A stretch of 32,660 nucleotides of DNA from CAVALG01 sp963630555. Lineage in GTDB: Bacteria; Bacillota; Clostridia; Oscillospirales; Acutalibacteraceae. Every line of letters begins with the position of its first letter. Within the stretch, counting starts at the first letter, position 1. The notes under the pieces were generated by a model, which saw nothing but the letters and a program-made list of their open reading frames with translations, did not search any database and was not told the DNA's origin. The DNA is taken from the NCBI GenBank assembly GCA_963630555.1, contig CAVGND010000015.1, forward strand, positions 1 to 32,660. The letters are read 5' to 3'. Positions 1-7,604 of the stretch are shown piece after piece. The position numbers and the translations under genes were made by a program.

Positions 1-19
1 TGACGGTACGCACTTACCC

Positions 20-80
20 TTGCCTCCCTCTGACGAGGGAGGTGGGTTTTGCCCAACGGGCAAAACTCGGAGGGAGAGAT
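20..80. repeat. Palindrome-rich intergenic element
   Basis: Two adjacent perfect hairpins are visible: CCTCCCTC/GAGGGAGG with loop TGAC (23-42), and GTTTTGCCC/GGGCAAAAC with loop AAC (46-66). They are followed by CGGAGGGAGAG, which could pair with the first arm instead. No reading frame runs through it. The form resembles the short interspersed palindromic repeats common between genes in gut Clostridia. That comparison is from memory and copy number was not tested. Confidence 0.5.
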
Positions 81-137
81 AACTAAAACTTCTGTCAACC
101 TATCGGCGGCAACGCCGCAGGAATTAAAATCCGAAAT

Positions 138-166
138 AAAAAACGGCGGGGTTTCCGCCGTTTTTT
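138..166 (-). terminator. Intrinsic terminator downstream of the DUF3048 gene
   Basis: The stem is AAAAAACGGCGG / CCGCCGTTTTTT with a 5-nt loop, so a U-tract follows the stem on either strand. It lies about 150 nt past the stop of the DUF3048 lipoprotein gene and probably ends that minus-strand transcript. It could also work for plus-strand transcription entering from the left. Confidence 0.8.
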
Positions 167-204
167 CAAATTAAATATTTATTATTCCTACCCGAATTAT
201 CACG

Positions 205-300
205 ATTCAAGTCACAGCGATTCGGTTATCGGAATCCCTGTCATTTCCATTCAAGTTATCGCTGTTCGGATTATGATATTCAAGCCATAACAGTTCAAAA
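205..300. repeat. Three degenerate direct repeats
   Basis: The core ATTCAAG recurs at 205, 249 and 278. Each copy is followed after 6-9 nt by a GTTC- or ATTC-like block, giving three loose copies of a roughly 27-nt unit with uneven spacing (44 and 29 nt). The region lies between the terminator and the 3' end of the DUF3048 gene. No function can be assigned. Confidence 0.35.
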
Positions 301-316
301 TCCACGCAACGCGGAA

Positions 317-1384
317 TTATGAAAATGCAACCTGCGAGCGTATGGTATTATTTGCGAAGAACACCCAACTGTTGCCCTGATTATATTGAAGTTCGCTACC
401 GTCCGTATTTGTGATTTTAAGCGGACTCTTTGCACTGCCTTTTGACCAATTTACGGGCACATATCCGCCGTTTGAGGCATAGTAACCCGTCCCCGAAGAG
501 AGGTCTTCTTTAACATGCTTTTCGTCAAGCATAGAAACGCTTGTGAACAGTACAAGTATATTTTTAAACTGCACCGTTTCGCCGGTTACATAGTCTTTCT
601 GCACTCCGCTTTTAATATTTCGGGTGTACTTCCCCGTTGACGCATCGTAAATAAATTTTGTCGGGTTACTGCTCGACATAGGGACGTTCACGGTGTTGGC
701 GACGCCGCCTGCCGGGGTTACGGGTGCAGCGGAGAAGTTCTGCCAATTTTCGGTGTATGAAGTTGTTGCCGTGTAGCCGAGGTCGCTTATCGCCTGACTT
801 AATTTTGAGCCTTCGGTATACAATGTATGCTCGGACGAAAGCCCGTTCTTAACGCGAAAAGCGTAGTTAGCGGTCTTGCCCGAATTAAGGTCAATATTAT
901 TTATATTATTGCGTTTTATGTAAGGTGCGGCAAATGCCGGATCCCACCCTGCGTGGGCGTAAACCGCATCGTGCCCTTCGGCCAGTTCGACATATGAAAT
1001 ACGCGCCGAGCGCACCGTGCCTATTCTTCCCACACTGCTGATATCTTTATAAACCGCAAGCAGGCGGGTTATGCCGCCCTCGGCATATGTTTCGTAAACA
1101 ATATCGGCGCTTGCAAGCCCGGTTTGAACACTTTGCGCAACGGTTATATTGTTGACCATTATTGCAAGCGGTCTGGCATTTGCTTTATCGGGCGAAAGAT
1201 CCTCGACCCCGGTAAGGGGATTTACAACATATTGCGGTGTTGAAACCGTACTTTCCTCTTCGCTTACGGTTTTATATTTGCTTTTCTTTTTAACCGTGGG
1301 GTCATCCGTTTTACCGCAGGCGCATAAAATGCAGCACACAGCAAGAATTATTGCCGCCACAGAAAATATTTTTGATTTATTCAT
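317..1384 (-). CDS. DUF3048 domain-containing lipoprotein (YerB-like)
   Basis: This is a 355-residue exported protein. The chosen ATG follows GGAGG with 8-nt spacing and gives a clean lipoprotein signal: MNKSK, a hydrophobic stretch, then a lipobox LCAC|G near residue 24. A start 8 codons upstream would put charged residues before the signal and has no better ribosome site. After a Thr/Ser/Lys linker come the two halves of the DUF3048 family: an N-terminal part (NPLTGVEDLSPDKANARPLA, then DIVYETYAEGGITRLLAVYK, IGTVRSARISYVELA and the Asp/Ala-rich HAGWDPAFA) and a C-terminal part (VQFKNILVLFTSV to the end). B. subtilis YerB is the usual reference; the molecular role is unknown. It lies 102 nt downstream of rsmI and may be read from the cysE operon or on its own. 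Identification is confident at family level. Confidence 0.9.
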   Translation of the reverse strand: MNKSKIFSVAAIILAVCCILCACGKTDDPTVKKKSKYKTVSEEESTVSTPQYVVNPLTGVEDLSPDKANARPLAIMVNNITVAQSVQTGLASADIVYETYAEGGITRLLAVYKDISSVGRIGTVRSARISYVELAEGHDAVYAHAGWDPAFAAPYIKRNNINNIDLNSGKTANYAFRVKNGLSSEHTLYTEGSKLSQAISDLGYTATTSYTENWQNFSAAPVTPAGGVANTVNVPMSSSNPTKFIYDASTGKYTRNIKSGVQKDYVTGETVQFKNILVLFTSVSMLDEKHVKEDLSSGTGYYASNGGYVPVNWSKGSAKSPLKITNTDGSELQYNQGNSWVFFANNTIRSQVAFS

Positions 1385-1485
1385 TCCCTGATCCTCCAAT
1401 TGCTTCATTGTCGCTTAATAATTATATATCGTTGAACGGTAATTTGCAACAGTTTAAAAGATGAAATTCAAAACTTAAATTTATT

Positions 1486-2319
1486 TTAAGAATTGCCTGC
1501 CGCCGCTTTATATATCTCGCTTTTTTTGAACCCTGTTTCGGCTGCGGCGCGTTTTGCCGCCGCGGATGCAGACATTCCGCCGCCGATATACTCTTTTGCA
1601 AGGTCTACCGCCTCGTCAAAAGTGTGGCTGTCCGACTTATCGGGCGGTTCCGCACCCGAAATCACAAGCACATATTCGCCTTTGGGGTTCTCGGTTTCAA
1701 ATTTTTTGCAGGCTGCCGAAAGGGTTGTCCTTTCAACCGTTTCGTGCAGTTTTGTAAGTTCTTTTACAAGCGCAATTTCACGGTCGCCGAACTGCAAGAG
1801 CATATCGGCAAGGGTGGAACGCAATTTGTGCGGCGCTTCGTAAAAAATCATAGTCCGCTGCTCATTTTTAAGGCTTTCAAGGTGTTCGCGGCGGCTTCTG
1901 CCGTTCACGCTTAAGAACCCTTCAAAGCAAAACCTGCCGCACGGCATACCCGAAATGCTAAGCGCGGTTATCAGCGCGCTGGGCCCCGGAACAGACTCAA
2001 CCGGCAGTCCGTTTTCGTGAAAAAAGCGAACCAAATCTTCGCCGGGGTCGGAAATCGCAGGCATACCCGCATCGGTCACAAGCGCAATGTTTTCGCCGTT
2101 CACGGCGCGTGCCGCAAGTTCGCCGCGCCGCTGCATTTTATTATGCTCATGATAACTTACAAGCGGCGTTTTTATCCCGAATTTATTAAGCAGTTTGACC
2201 GTTACGCGCGTATCCTCGGCGGCTATTAAATCGGCATTTTCGAGCGTCTGTTTAGCACGTTCCGACATATCGCCGAGGTTGCCTATCGGCGTTCCGACAA
2301 CAAAAAGTTTTCCGCTCAT
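1486..2319 (-). CDS. rsmI: 16S rRNA (cytidine-1402-2'-O)-methyltransferase RsmI
   Basis: 277 residues, the usual length. RsmI transfers a methyl group from SAM to the 2'-OH of C1402 in the decoding centre of 16S rRNA and acts in the cytoplasm. Visible signatures are the N-terminal VVGTPIGNLGDMSERA, LIAAEDTRVT, the VTDAGMPAISDPG loop typical of tetrapyrrole-methylase-fold enzymes, and VPGPSALITALSISG. The start codon overlaps the stop of the upstream trmN6-like gene by 4 nt (ATGA), so translation is probably coupled. It is the fourth gene of the cysE-cysS operon, so its expression probably follows the cysteine T-box unless an internal promoter exists. Nothing looks truncated. Confidence 0.97.
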   Translation of the reverse strand: MSGKLFVVGTPIGNLGDMSERAKQTLENADLIAAEDTRVTVKLLNKFGIKTPLVSYHEHNKMQRRGELAARAVNGENIALVTDAGMPAISDPGEDLVRFFHENGLPVESVPGPSALITALSISGMPCGRFCFEGFLSVNGRSRREHLESLKNEQRTMIFYEAPHKLRSTLADMLLQFGDREIALVKELTKLHETVERTTLSAACKKFETENPKGEYVLVISGAEPPDKSDSHTFDEAVDLAKEYIGGGMSASAAAKRAAAETGFKKSEIYKAAAGNS

Positions 2320-3050
2320 ATCCGTCGGTCGCCCTCCTTTTTATAATCTCCGTAAATTTCAATCATTTCGTCCGATAACTGCCCGTTTTTTTCAACAAAA
2401 AGCGGCGGCAGCACCCTCATTCCGCTCTTGCCGCCGAGCCGCCCTTCAAGCAGAATGAGCCACGGTTCAGCACCTTCACGCTGCGATACGGTGCGAAGGA
2501 CTTTAGGCTCTATTCCGCCGTTTTTGAAGGCGGTTATAAGGTCGGCAAGCCGTTCGGGGCGCTGGCAAATGCACAGCCGCCCCGAAAAACGGAGCAGTTT
2601 CCGTGCCGCCGACACGACATCCTCGGCAGTGCAAAGGGTTTCGTGCCGCGCAATACGAGCCGCCGCCCGAGGGTTGACTATCCCGGCGCCCGGGGCTTTA
2701 TACGGCGGATTACAGGTGACCAGGTCAAACTGCCCGAACGGCAATTTCCCTTTAAGACTGCGCAAATCGGCATGCAGCGGCGTTATACGGTCGCCCACGG
2801 CGTTATCTTCAACCGTTTTTGCAAACATTTCGGCAGCGTCCGACTGTATCTCAACTCCGTAACCCCGCTTTACGGCAGCATTTTTTACCCAAAGCATAGG
2901 GATAATTCCGCAGCCCGTTCCGAGGTCGGCAGCCGTTTCGGCACGAACCCGTTCGCCGAAATTTTCAAGCAGAATCGCATCCGTCCCGAAACGGTGAGCG
3001 TCGCTTACATATATAAAATGATTATCGCCGAGCGGCTCGCGCCTTATCAT
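2316..3050 (-). CDS. tRNA1(Val) adenine-37 N6-methyltransferase-like (TrmN6/YfiC family)
   Basis: This is a SAM-dependent N6-adenine methyltransferase of 244 residues from the chosen start. Motif I is ADLGTGCGIIP (residues 42-52) and the catalytic NPPY is at residues 114-117, the signature of N6-adenine and N5-glutamine methyltransferases. The N-terminus (HRFGTDAILLENF) matches the YfiC/TrmN6 group, which methylates A37 of tRNA1(Val) in E. coli; the substrate here is inferred. I prefer the ATG at 3050: it overlaps the cysS stop as ATGA and has GGAG 6 nt upstream. Another ATG at 3062 would add MEPC and overlap cysS by 16 nt. It sits between cysS and rsmI in an overlapping operon. Confidence 0.88.
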   Translation of the reverse strand: MIRREPLGDNHFIYVSDAHRFGTDAILLENFGERVRAETAADLGTGCGIIPMLWVKNAAVKRGYGVEIQSDAAEMFAKTVEDNAVGDRITPLHADLRSLKGKLPFGQFDLVTCNPPYKAPGAGIVNPRAAARIARHETLCTAEDVVSAARKLLRFSGRLCICQRPERLADLITAFKNGGIEPKVLRTVSQREGAEPWLILLEGRLGGKSGMRVLPPLFVEKNGQLSDEMIEIYGDYKKEGDRRI

Positions 3051-4423
3051 ACACGGCTCCATTTTACCCCTTGCGGAGTGTCCTCAAGCGTTATTCCCAT
3101 TTCGCTTAATTTATTACGGATAGCGTCCGCCGTTGCAAAGTCGCGCGCTTTTCTTGCCGCGGTGCGCTTTTCAATAAGTTCTTCAATCTCGCTGTCAAGC
3201 GAATCCTGTTTTTTATAGCAGATGCCAAGCACTCCGCAAAGTTCCGTAAATGCGTCAAGGCAGGCGGTAAGGGTGGCTTTCCCGGCGCCCTCGGCGACCG
3301 CAATATTTATATCCTTAACAAGCAGGTATATCGCCGCCATAGCGTCGGCTGTGTTAAGGTCGTCGTCCATTGCGCGGATGAATTCCTCACGGTGTTTTGC
3401 TATAAATTCGGGGGCTTCGCCGCCGTCTTCCGCGTGTTCAATAGCAAAGGTCAAGCCGTCACGGCAGTTGTAAAGCCTTTCGAGGGCGTTTTTCGCCTGC
3501 TCGATTATCTCGACGCTGTAATTTATCGGGCTGCGGTAGTGCGAAGATATCATTATAAAGCGAATCGGCTCGTAGCCGAATTTTTCGGCGACTTCACGCA
3601 CCGTAAAAAAATTACCGAGCGATTTTGACATCTTGCGATTGTCAACATTTATATATCCGTTATGCATCCAGTAGTGTGCAAAGTCGCATCCGTTGGCGCA
3701 TTCCGACTGTGCAACCTCGTTTTCGTGGTGGGGGAAGATCAGATCCTGACCGCCGCAGTGAATATCAATGGTCTTGCCGAGATATTTCCCTGCCATTGCG
3801 GAACATTCAATGTGCCACCCGGGTCTGCCGTCGCCCCACGGGGACGACCAGAACGGCTCGCCCGGTTTTGCGCCTTTCCAAAGGCAGAAATCCATCGGGT
3901 CTTCCTTAACCGCCGTAACATCAATACGCGCACCTGCCTCAAGATCCTCAAGCGGCTGGTGGGACAGTTTGCCGTAATCTTTAAATTTTTTCGCGCGGAA
4001 ATATACATCTCCGCCGCTTTCATAAGCATAGCCCTTTTCGATAAGAGCGGAAATCAGCGCCTGAATAGCGTCAATATTTTCGGTTGCGCGCGGGTGAACG
4101 GTCGCTTCGCGCACATTCAGCCCCTCGGCGTCGGTTCGGAATTCTTTAATATACCGCTCGGCAACCTGCGGCACGGTTACGCCTTCCTCGTTTGCCTTTT
4201 TTATGAGTTTATCGTCAATATCCGTGAAATTCTGTACAAAAGTGACCTTATATCCGCGCCATTCAAGATACCTGCGAAGCACGTCAAACACGCAAATCGG
4301 GCGTGCATTGCCTATATGAATAAAGTTATAAACTGTGGGGCCGCAGGCGTAAATTTTTACCTCGCCCTCGGTTATCGGGGTGAATTCGTCTTTATTTCTT
4401 GTAAGGGTATTGTAAATTTTCAT
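3047..4423 (-). CDS. cysS: Cysteinyl-tRNA synthetase
   Basis: A class I aminoacyl-tRNA synthetase that charges tRNA-Cys; 458 residues, complete. The N-terminus carries the zinc-ligand Cys in YACGPTVYN and the HIGH-type motif FIHIGNARP. Further zinc ligands are in GWHIECSAMA and FPHHENE, and the KMSKS loop is intact in RKMSKSLGNF. The C-terminal DALR-like anticodon-binding region follows, ending in DTPQGVKW. The start overlaps the cysE stop by 4 nt and the stop overlaps the next gene, so the two cysteine genes are one translational unit. A T-box leader with a Cys specifier precedes cysE, which explains how charging status would control both synthesis and use of cysteine. Confidence 0.98.
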   Translation of the reverse strand: MKIYNTLTRNKDEFTPITEGEVKIYACGPTVYNFIHIGNARPICVFDVLRRYLEWRGYKVTFVQNFTDIDDKLIKKANEEGVTVPQVAERYIKEFRTDAEGLNVREATVHPRATENIDAIQALISALIEKGYAYESGGDVYFRAKKFKDYGKLSHQPLEDLEAGARIDVTAVKEDPMDFCLWKGAKPGEPFWSSPWGDGRPGWHIECSAMAGKYLGKTIDIHCGGQDLIFPHHENEVAQSECANGCDFAHYWMHNGYINVDNRKMSKSLGNFFTVREVAEKFGYEPIRFIMISSHYRSPINYSVEIIEQAKNALERLYNCRDGLTFAIEHAEDGGEAPEFIAKHREEFIRAMDDDLNTADAMAAIYLLVKDINIAVAEGAGKATLTACLDAFTELCGVLGICYKKQDSLDSEIEELIEKRTAARKARDFATADAIRNKLSEMGITLEDTPQGVKWSRV

Positions 4424-5061
4424 TTTCCTTCTCCTCTTAACTCCTCTATTTGTTTTTCAAGCCGATGAATTTCCTTTTTCATTCGGCATAATTCCTGTGC
4501 AACGGGGTCGGGTATGTGTATCTGGTCAAGCGGTTTCACCTTTTCGCCGCGGCGGCGCACTATTCTGGCAGGTACGCCCACAACGGTACAGTCGGGCGGA
4601 ACCTCCTCCAAAACAACGGCACCCGCCGCTATCCGTGCGTTGTCGCCGACCTTAAACGGCCCTAACACCTTAGCGCCGGAACTTATCATAACATTGTTGC
4701 CTATCGTGGGGTGGCGCTTGCCCGTATCCTTGCCCGTGCCGCCTAAGGTCACGCCCTGATATATCAGAACATCATCGCCTATTTCGGCGGTTTCACCTAT
4801 GACGATTCCCGTGCCGTGGTCAATTACAAGGCGGCGCCCTATGGTTGCCCCCGGGTGAATTTCTATTCCCGTTTTGCGGACGGCGCGCTGCGATATGAAC
4901 CGTGCGATGAATTTCATACCGTGCAGGTAAAACCAGTGTGCGCGGCGGTACATCCGTATCGCCTTAACGCCGGGGTACAGAAAAAATATCTCAAGCGATG
5001 ACCGCGCCGCCGGGTCGCGTTCCTTTACTGCCCCGATATCTTCTTTTATTCTTTCAAACAT
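4420..5061 (-). CDS. cysE: Serine O-acetyltransferase
   Basis: Makes O-acetylserine from serine and acetyl-CoA, the first step of cysteine synthesis. 213 residues with an N-terminal helical part and a left-handed beta-helix of hexapeptide repeats (EIHPGATIGRRLVIDHGTGI, VIGETAEIGDDVLIYQGVTLGG, GKRHPTIGNNVMISSGAKVLG, VGDNARIAAGAVVLEEVPPD). The catalytic His-Asp regions HPGATIG and IDHGTG are present. The C-terminus is a charged helix (KKEIHRLEKQIEELR). The ATG has AAGGGG about 10 nt upstream. It is the first gene of the operon and overlaps cysS by 4 nt. The 5' leader is unusual: a T-box terminator is followed by a palindromic insertion of about 150 nt before the start codon. Confidence 0.97.
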   Translation of the reverse strand: MFERIKEDIGAVKERDPAARSSLEIFFLYPGVKAIRMYRRAHWFYLHGMKFIARFISQRAVRKTGIEIHPGATIGRRLVIDHGTGIVIGETAEIGDDVLIYQGVTLGGTGKDTGKRHPTIGNNVMISSGAKVLGPFKVGDNARIAAGAVVLEEVPPDCTVVGVPARIVRRRGEKVKPLDQIHIPDPVAQELCRMKKEIHRLEKQIEELRGEGK

Positions 5062-5117
5062 TGGTGATTTTCCCCTTTTAAAAATGATTTATGATTATGC
5101 CCGTTCGGCGTACCGGA

Positions 5118-5267
5118 TTTTAGATGTTAGACGCCAGACATTAGATGTTAGACTGTAGATGTGAGTAATGGTAGTTTGAGTATAGACGTTAAGCTGTTCT
5201 TACCGTCTGTTATCGAACTAATGCTACCACGGTCTAATGTCTAGCGTCTAAAGTCTAACATCTAAAA
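5118..5267. repeat. Long imperfect inverted repeat (MITE-like) in the cysE leader
   Basis: The ends are a perfect 15-nt inverted pair, TTTTAGATGTTAGAC at 5118-5132 and GTCTAACATCTAAAA at 5253-5267. Inside, related heptamers of the TTAGAYG type recur on both arms (for example AGACATTAGA at 5137-5146 against TCTAATGTCT at 5233-5242), so the two arms of about 65 nt pair with gaps. No ORF is present. The right end merges with the U-tract of the T-box terminator. The shape suits a small non-autonomous element or a decayed palindromic repeat; the family was not identified. Confidence 0.65.
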
Positions 5268-5310
5268 AACGCCGCCCCTGTCACGGCGGTTGTGCTGTGA
5301 CGGAGGCGGC
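5264..5310 (-). terminator. T-box-controlled intrinsic terminator before cysE
   Basis: On the minus strand GCCGCC...GTCAC pairs with GTGAC...GGCGGC and a run of six T follows at 5264-5269. The 5' arm overlaps the 3' half of the T-box antiterminator (CCGCCTCC pairs with GGAG next to the T-box core), giving the expected mutually exclusive folds. Confidence 0.88.
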
Positions 5311-5582
5311 ATAATGTCGCGGTTCCACTCCTGTTTTTTACTCAAAAGGTGTTTTACCCGTCGGCATTAACGCTGCCGCAACGCATCGGTATACTTCGAA
5401 AACTTAAGGTTCGGTTCCGCCGATGTACTGTCAGGTGCATTCGCCGTCGGCTGTTTCGCCGCACCCTTTCAGTCTGTGGAGTGCGTCCCTGTTTGCGTGC
5501 CTGTCCGTCGGGTACTTATCCTGCATTCGCATTTAGCATTATTCGGTTTTGTTCAGGTGCACGGATTTTCCGTCCGGCGCCT
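5264..5582 (-). promoter_or_regulatory. Cysteine T-box leader of the cysE-cysS operon
   Basis: A tRNA-sensing riboswitch acting in cis on the minus strand. The conserved T-box core AGGAGTGGAACCGCG is at 5318-5332. The Stem I AGTA bulge is at 5514-5517 and lies opposite a specifier loop reading GAATGCACC. The specifier codon is TGC at 5437-5439 (Cys), and CAGG/CCTG closes the base of Stem I beside it. A GGTGCGGCGAAA segment fits the apical loop of Stem I. The downstream terminator shares sequence with the antiterminator. Uncharged tRNA-Cys is expected to stabilise the antiterminator and allow reading into cysE-cysS-trmN-rsmI. The 5' end is inferred from the promoter just upstream. Confidence 0.92.
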
Positions 5583-5588
5583 TGCTTT

Positions 5589-5617
5589 ATTATATGCGGT
5601 TTATCCTGCCACCGTTC
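5589..5617 (-). promoter_or_regulatory. Probable sigma-A promoter of the T-box leader
   Basis: The minus strand has a perfect -10 TATAAT at 5589-5594, with a poor -35 around TGAACG about 17-18 nt upstream. It overlaps the stop codon of the hotdog gene, so transcription of the cysE operon would start just after that gene. Only the -10 box is strong. Confidence 0.5.
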
Positions 5618-6014
5618 ATTTTTGGCGGCGTATTCCCGTGGAGGTTACCGTGGCAACGGTAGCGCCGTCACTCCCCGTTATGACGGTTTCATAAAAACAT
5701 ACGGTGCGCCCGTTTTTAACGGCGCGGCTGCGTGCGGTAAGTGTGCCTTTTTTCGGGGAAGAAACATAGTTTATGCTGCTTGTCACCGTCATAGTCATAA
5801 ACTCCTCCGAATTAGAGGCGACAGCAAAGGCAAAGTCAGCCAAAGTGAACACAGCGCCGCCCATAACACCGCCGTGCGCCGCTTTATGATGTGGCTTTAT
5901 TTCCATTTCACAGCGCGCATATCCGTCGCGCGCTTCCTTTATAACTATACCCGCTGCCTGCGTGGCAAACAGGTCGCCGGCAAAACTTTCCCTTGCGCTT
6001 TCTGTGTTTTTCAT
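5616..6014 (-). CDS. Hotdog-fold thioesterase (PaaI/YdiI-like)
   Basis: 132 residues, a typical single hotdog domain. The pattern HKAAHGGVMGGAVFTLADFA (about residues 43-62) is the PaaI-family segment in which the HGG is followed by a long helix carrying the catalytic Asp of TLAD. The later strands read TSSINYVSSPKKGTLTARS and GRTVCFYETVITGSDGATVA. The likely reaction is hydrolysis of an acyl-CoA; the substrate cannot be read from sequence. It is the last gene of the rsmD-coaD-coiled-coil run, with a 6-nt gap from its upstream neighbour and AAGG 4 nt before the ATG. Next to coaD a link with CoA metabolism is plausible, though this is inference. Confidence 0.85.
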   Translation of the reverse strand: MKNTESARESFAGDLFATQAAGIVIKEARDGYARCEMEIKPHHKAAHGGVMGGAVFTLADFAFAVASNSEEFMTMTVTSSINYVSSPKKGTLTARSRAVKNGRTVCFYETVITGSDGATVATVTSTGIRRQK

Positions 6015-6020
6015 ACAGCC

Positions 6021-6491
6021 TTATTTCGACGCCGGCTGCTGCGTGGTGTTGCGTTTGAGCGATGCACGCGTTTTTCTGACTTCCGCCAGGTTTTCGGTAA
6101 GTCCCTCATCGGCACGGCGCATAATATCGTCAACAAACTCCTGTGCCGCTTTACGCATTTCTTTGGATTTTGACTGTGCGTTTGCGATTATTTCGCCGGC
6201 TTTAGCTTGTGCAAGTTTTGTGATTTCCTCGCCTGCAACCATAGCCTTTGCGCGTTCTTCCGCCGCCCTTATAATAGTGTCGGCTTCGCGCTTTGCGTTG
6301 GTGATAATGTCGGCACGGTCGGCAACAATAACCTTAGCCTGCTTAATCTCGTTCGGCATAGTCATTCTGATGTCGTCAATAATCGCGCGGATAGTTTCGG
6401 AACTCAATACCACCTTCTTGCCGGGGAATTTCATTCCGCCGTCAAGTGCTTCGTCCAACTGGTCAAGTAATTCGTCCATATTCATCATCAT
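6021..6491 (-). CDS. Coiled-coil protein encoded after coaD, function unknown
   Basis: 156 residues, hydrophilic, with no signal peptide or membrane segment. The N-terminus (MDELLDQLDEALDGGMKFPGKKVVLSSETIRAIIDDIRMTMP) is followed by a long Ala/Glu/Lys-rich helix (about residues 45-135) that looks like a coiled coil of the kind annotated loosely as ATPase subunit H-like or DivIVA-like. Proteins like this commonly follow coaD in Clostridia, judged from memory. The ATG at 6491 directly abuts the coaD stop, with AGAAGG 7 nt upstream. Further in-frame ATGs (codons 2, 3 and 5) make the exact start uncertain. The clear helical pattern argues for a structural or scaffolding role, but no function is assigned. 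Confidence 0.8.
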   Translation of the reverse strand: MMMNMDELLDQLDEALDGGMKFPGKKVVLSSETIRAIIDDIRMTMPNEIKQAKVIVADRADIITNAKREADTIIRAAEERAKAMVAGEEITKLAQAKAGEIIANAQSKSKEMRKAAQEFVDDIMRRADEGLTENLAEVRKTRASLKRNTTQQPASK

Positions 6492-6983
6492 TTACCGTCC
6501 TTCTTTTAATCTTTTAATTATAAAACTGTGTATCGGAGCCGGAACAAAATCCCGTATATCTCCGCCCATCTCACCTATTTGTCTGACTATGCTTGAACTC
6601 AGGTAGAGGTTTTTTGCGCTTGTTGTTAAAAAAACCGTTTCAACATTCGGGTTTAACTTTTTGTTGGTCAGTGCCATCTGGAATTCATATTCAAAGTCGG
6701 AAACCGCGCGCAGACCCTTTACTATAGCGGCGGCGCCGACCTTTTCGGCGTATGTCGCCAAAAGTCCGTCATAGCTGTCAACCGTTACGTTGGACAGTCC
6801 TTCGGTCGACCGTTTGAGCATTTCGACACGTTCTTTTGCCGTAAAGGTGGGACTTTTTGCGGCGTTGGCCATTACCACGACCTTAACATTGTCGAACATA
6901 TTGGAAGCCCTTTTTATAATATCAAGGTGTCCTACCGTGACCGGATCAAAACTGCCGGGGCAGACAACCGTTTTCCCACTCAT
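6492..6983 (-). CDS. coaD: Phosphopantetheine adenylyltransferase
   Basis: Transfers AMP from ATP to 4'-phosphopantetheine to make dephospho-CoA, the fourth step of CoA synthesis. 163 residues, standard length. The nucleotidyltransferase signature is at the N-terminus in CPGSFDPVTVGHLDIIKRA (T/HxGH as TVGH). The substrate-binding segment is AAIVKGLRAVSDFEYEFQMA and the C-terminal ATP loop is LYLSSSIVRQIG. The start overlaps the rsmD stop by 4 nt with GGGGG 7 nt upstream. The rsmD-coaD order is the common arrangement in Firmicutes. Confidence 0.98.
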   Translation of the reverse strand: MSGKTVVCPGSFDPVTVGHLDIIKRASNMFDNVKVVVMANAAKSPTFTAKERVEMLKRSTEGLSNVTVDSYDGLLATYAEKVGAAAIVKGLRAVSDFEYEFQMALTNKKLNPNVETVFLTTSAKNLYLSSSIVRQIGEMGGDIRDFVPAPIHSFIIKRLKEGR

Positions 6984-7528
6984 TCGTCAGCCCCCTTTTT
7001 GCGGTAAAACGAGAGTTTTATTTTACCGTATTTATATTGTTTGCAAAGTGTGAAATCGCCTGCCGTATCGGGCAATTCCTGCTCGCAGGGGTGTTCGCAT
7101 ATAATCACTCCGTAATCGCTCATAACGTGCGCGGTTTTCTCAAGCGCGTCGCACAGTATGCCGGCTGCGTACGGAGGGTCAAGAAACGCAATGTCAAATT
7201 TTTCGCGGCAGGTCGCCAAAAAATCGGAATAATCGGCACAAAACACTGTCGCATTTTTTTCAAGTCCCGTCAACTTAAGATTGGCTTTGACTATATCCGC
7301 AGAAGACCGCGCGCAATCGGTAAACAGTGCGCTTGCCGCCCCACGGCTGAGCGCTTCGATACCCAATTGACCGGAACCTGCAAAAAGATCCAGCACGCGC
7401 CGCCCTTCAATATCAAACTGAATAGCACTGAACAATCCTTCTTTGACCCTGTCGGCTGTCGGGCGGATGTCACGCCCTTCAAGCCGGTTCAGTTTTCTGC
7501 CTTTTGCAATGCCTGTAATAACTCGCAT
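6980..7528 (-). CDS. rsmD: 16S rRNA (guanine-966-N2)-methyltransferase RsmD
   Basis: 182 residues. Methylates G966 of 16S rRNA using SAM. The start MRVITGIAKGRKL is the family N-terminus, GRDIRPTADRVKEGLFSAI follows, motif I is VLDLFAGSGQLGIEALSRGA, and the catalytic DPPY is in FDIAFLDPPYAAG. AAAGGA lies 6 nt before the ATG. It heads the operon rsmD > coaD > coiled-coil protein > thioesterase. Complete. Confidence 0.97.
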   Translation of the reverse strand: MRVITGIAKGRKLNRLEGRDIRPTADRVKEGLFSAIQFDIEGRRVLDLFAGSGQLGIEALSRGAASALFTDCARSSADIVKANLKLTGLEKNATVFCADYSDFLATCREKFDIAFLDPPYAAGILCDALEKTAHVMSDYGVIICEHPCEQELPDTAGDFTLCKQYKYGKIKLSFYRKKGADE

Positions 7529-7604
7529 ATCGTATCCTTTTCGGGAACAGCCTAAAAACCGAGCTGCCCGTTCATTTTATTATCGCATTAATTCTTATCA
7601 CTTG

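Noticed and set aside
3662..4468. Long plus-strand open frame of 268 codons
   Set aside because: It is antisense to cysS and the end of cysE, has no ribosome site, and its translation has no recognisable motifs; the minus-strand genes are certain.
5349..6173. Plus-strand open frame of 274 codons
   Set aside because: It crosses the T-box leader and the antisense of the thioesterase and coiled-coil genes; the Cys/Arg/Phe-rich translation is typical of a shadow frame.
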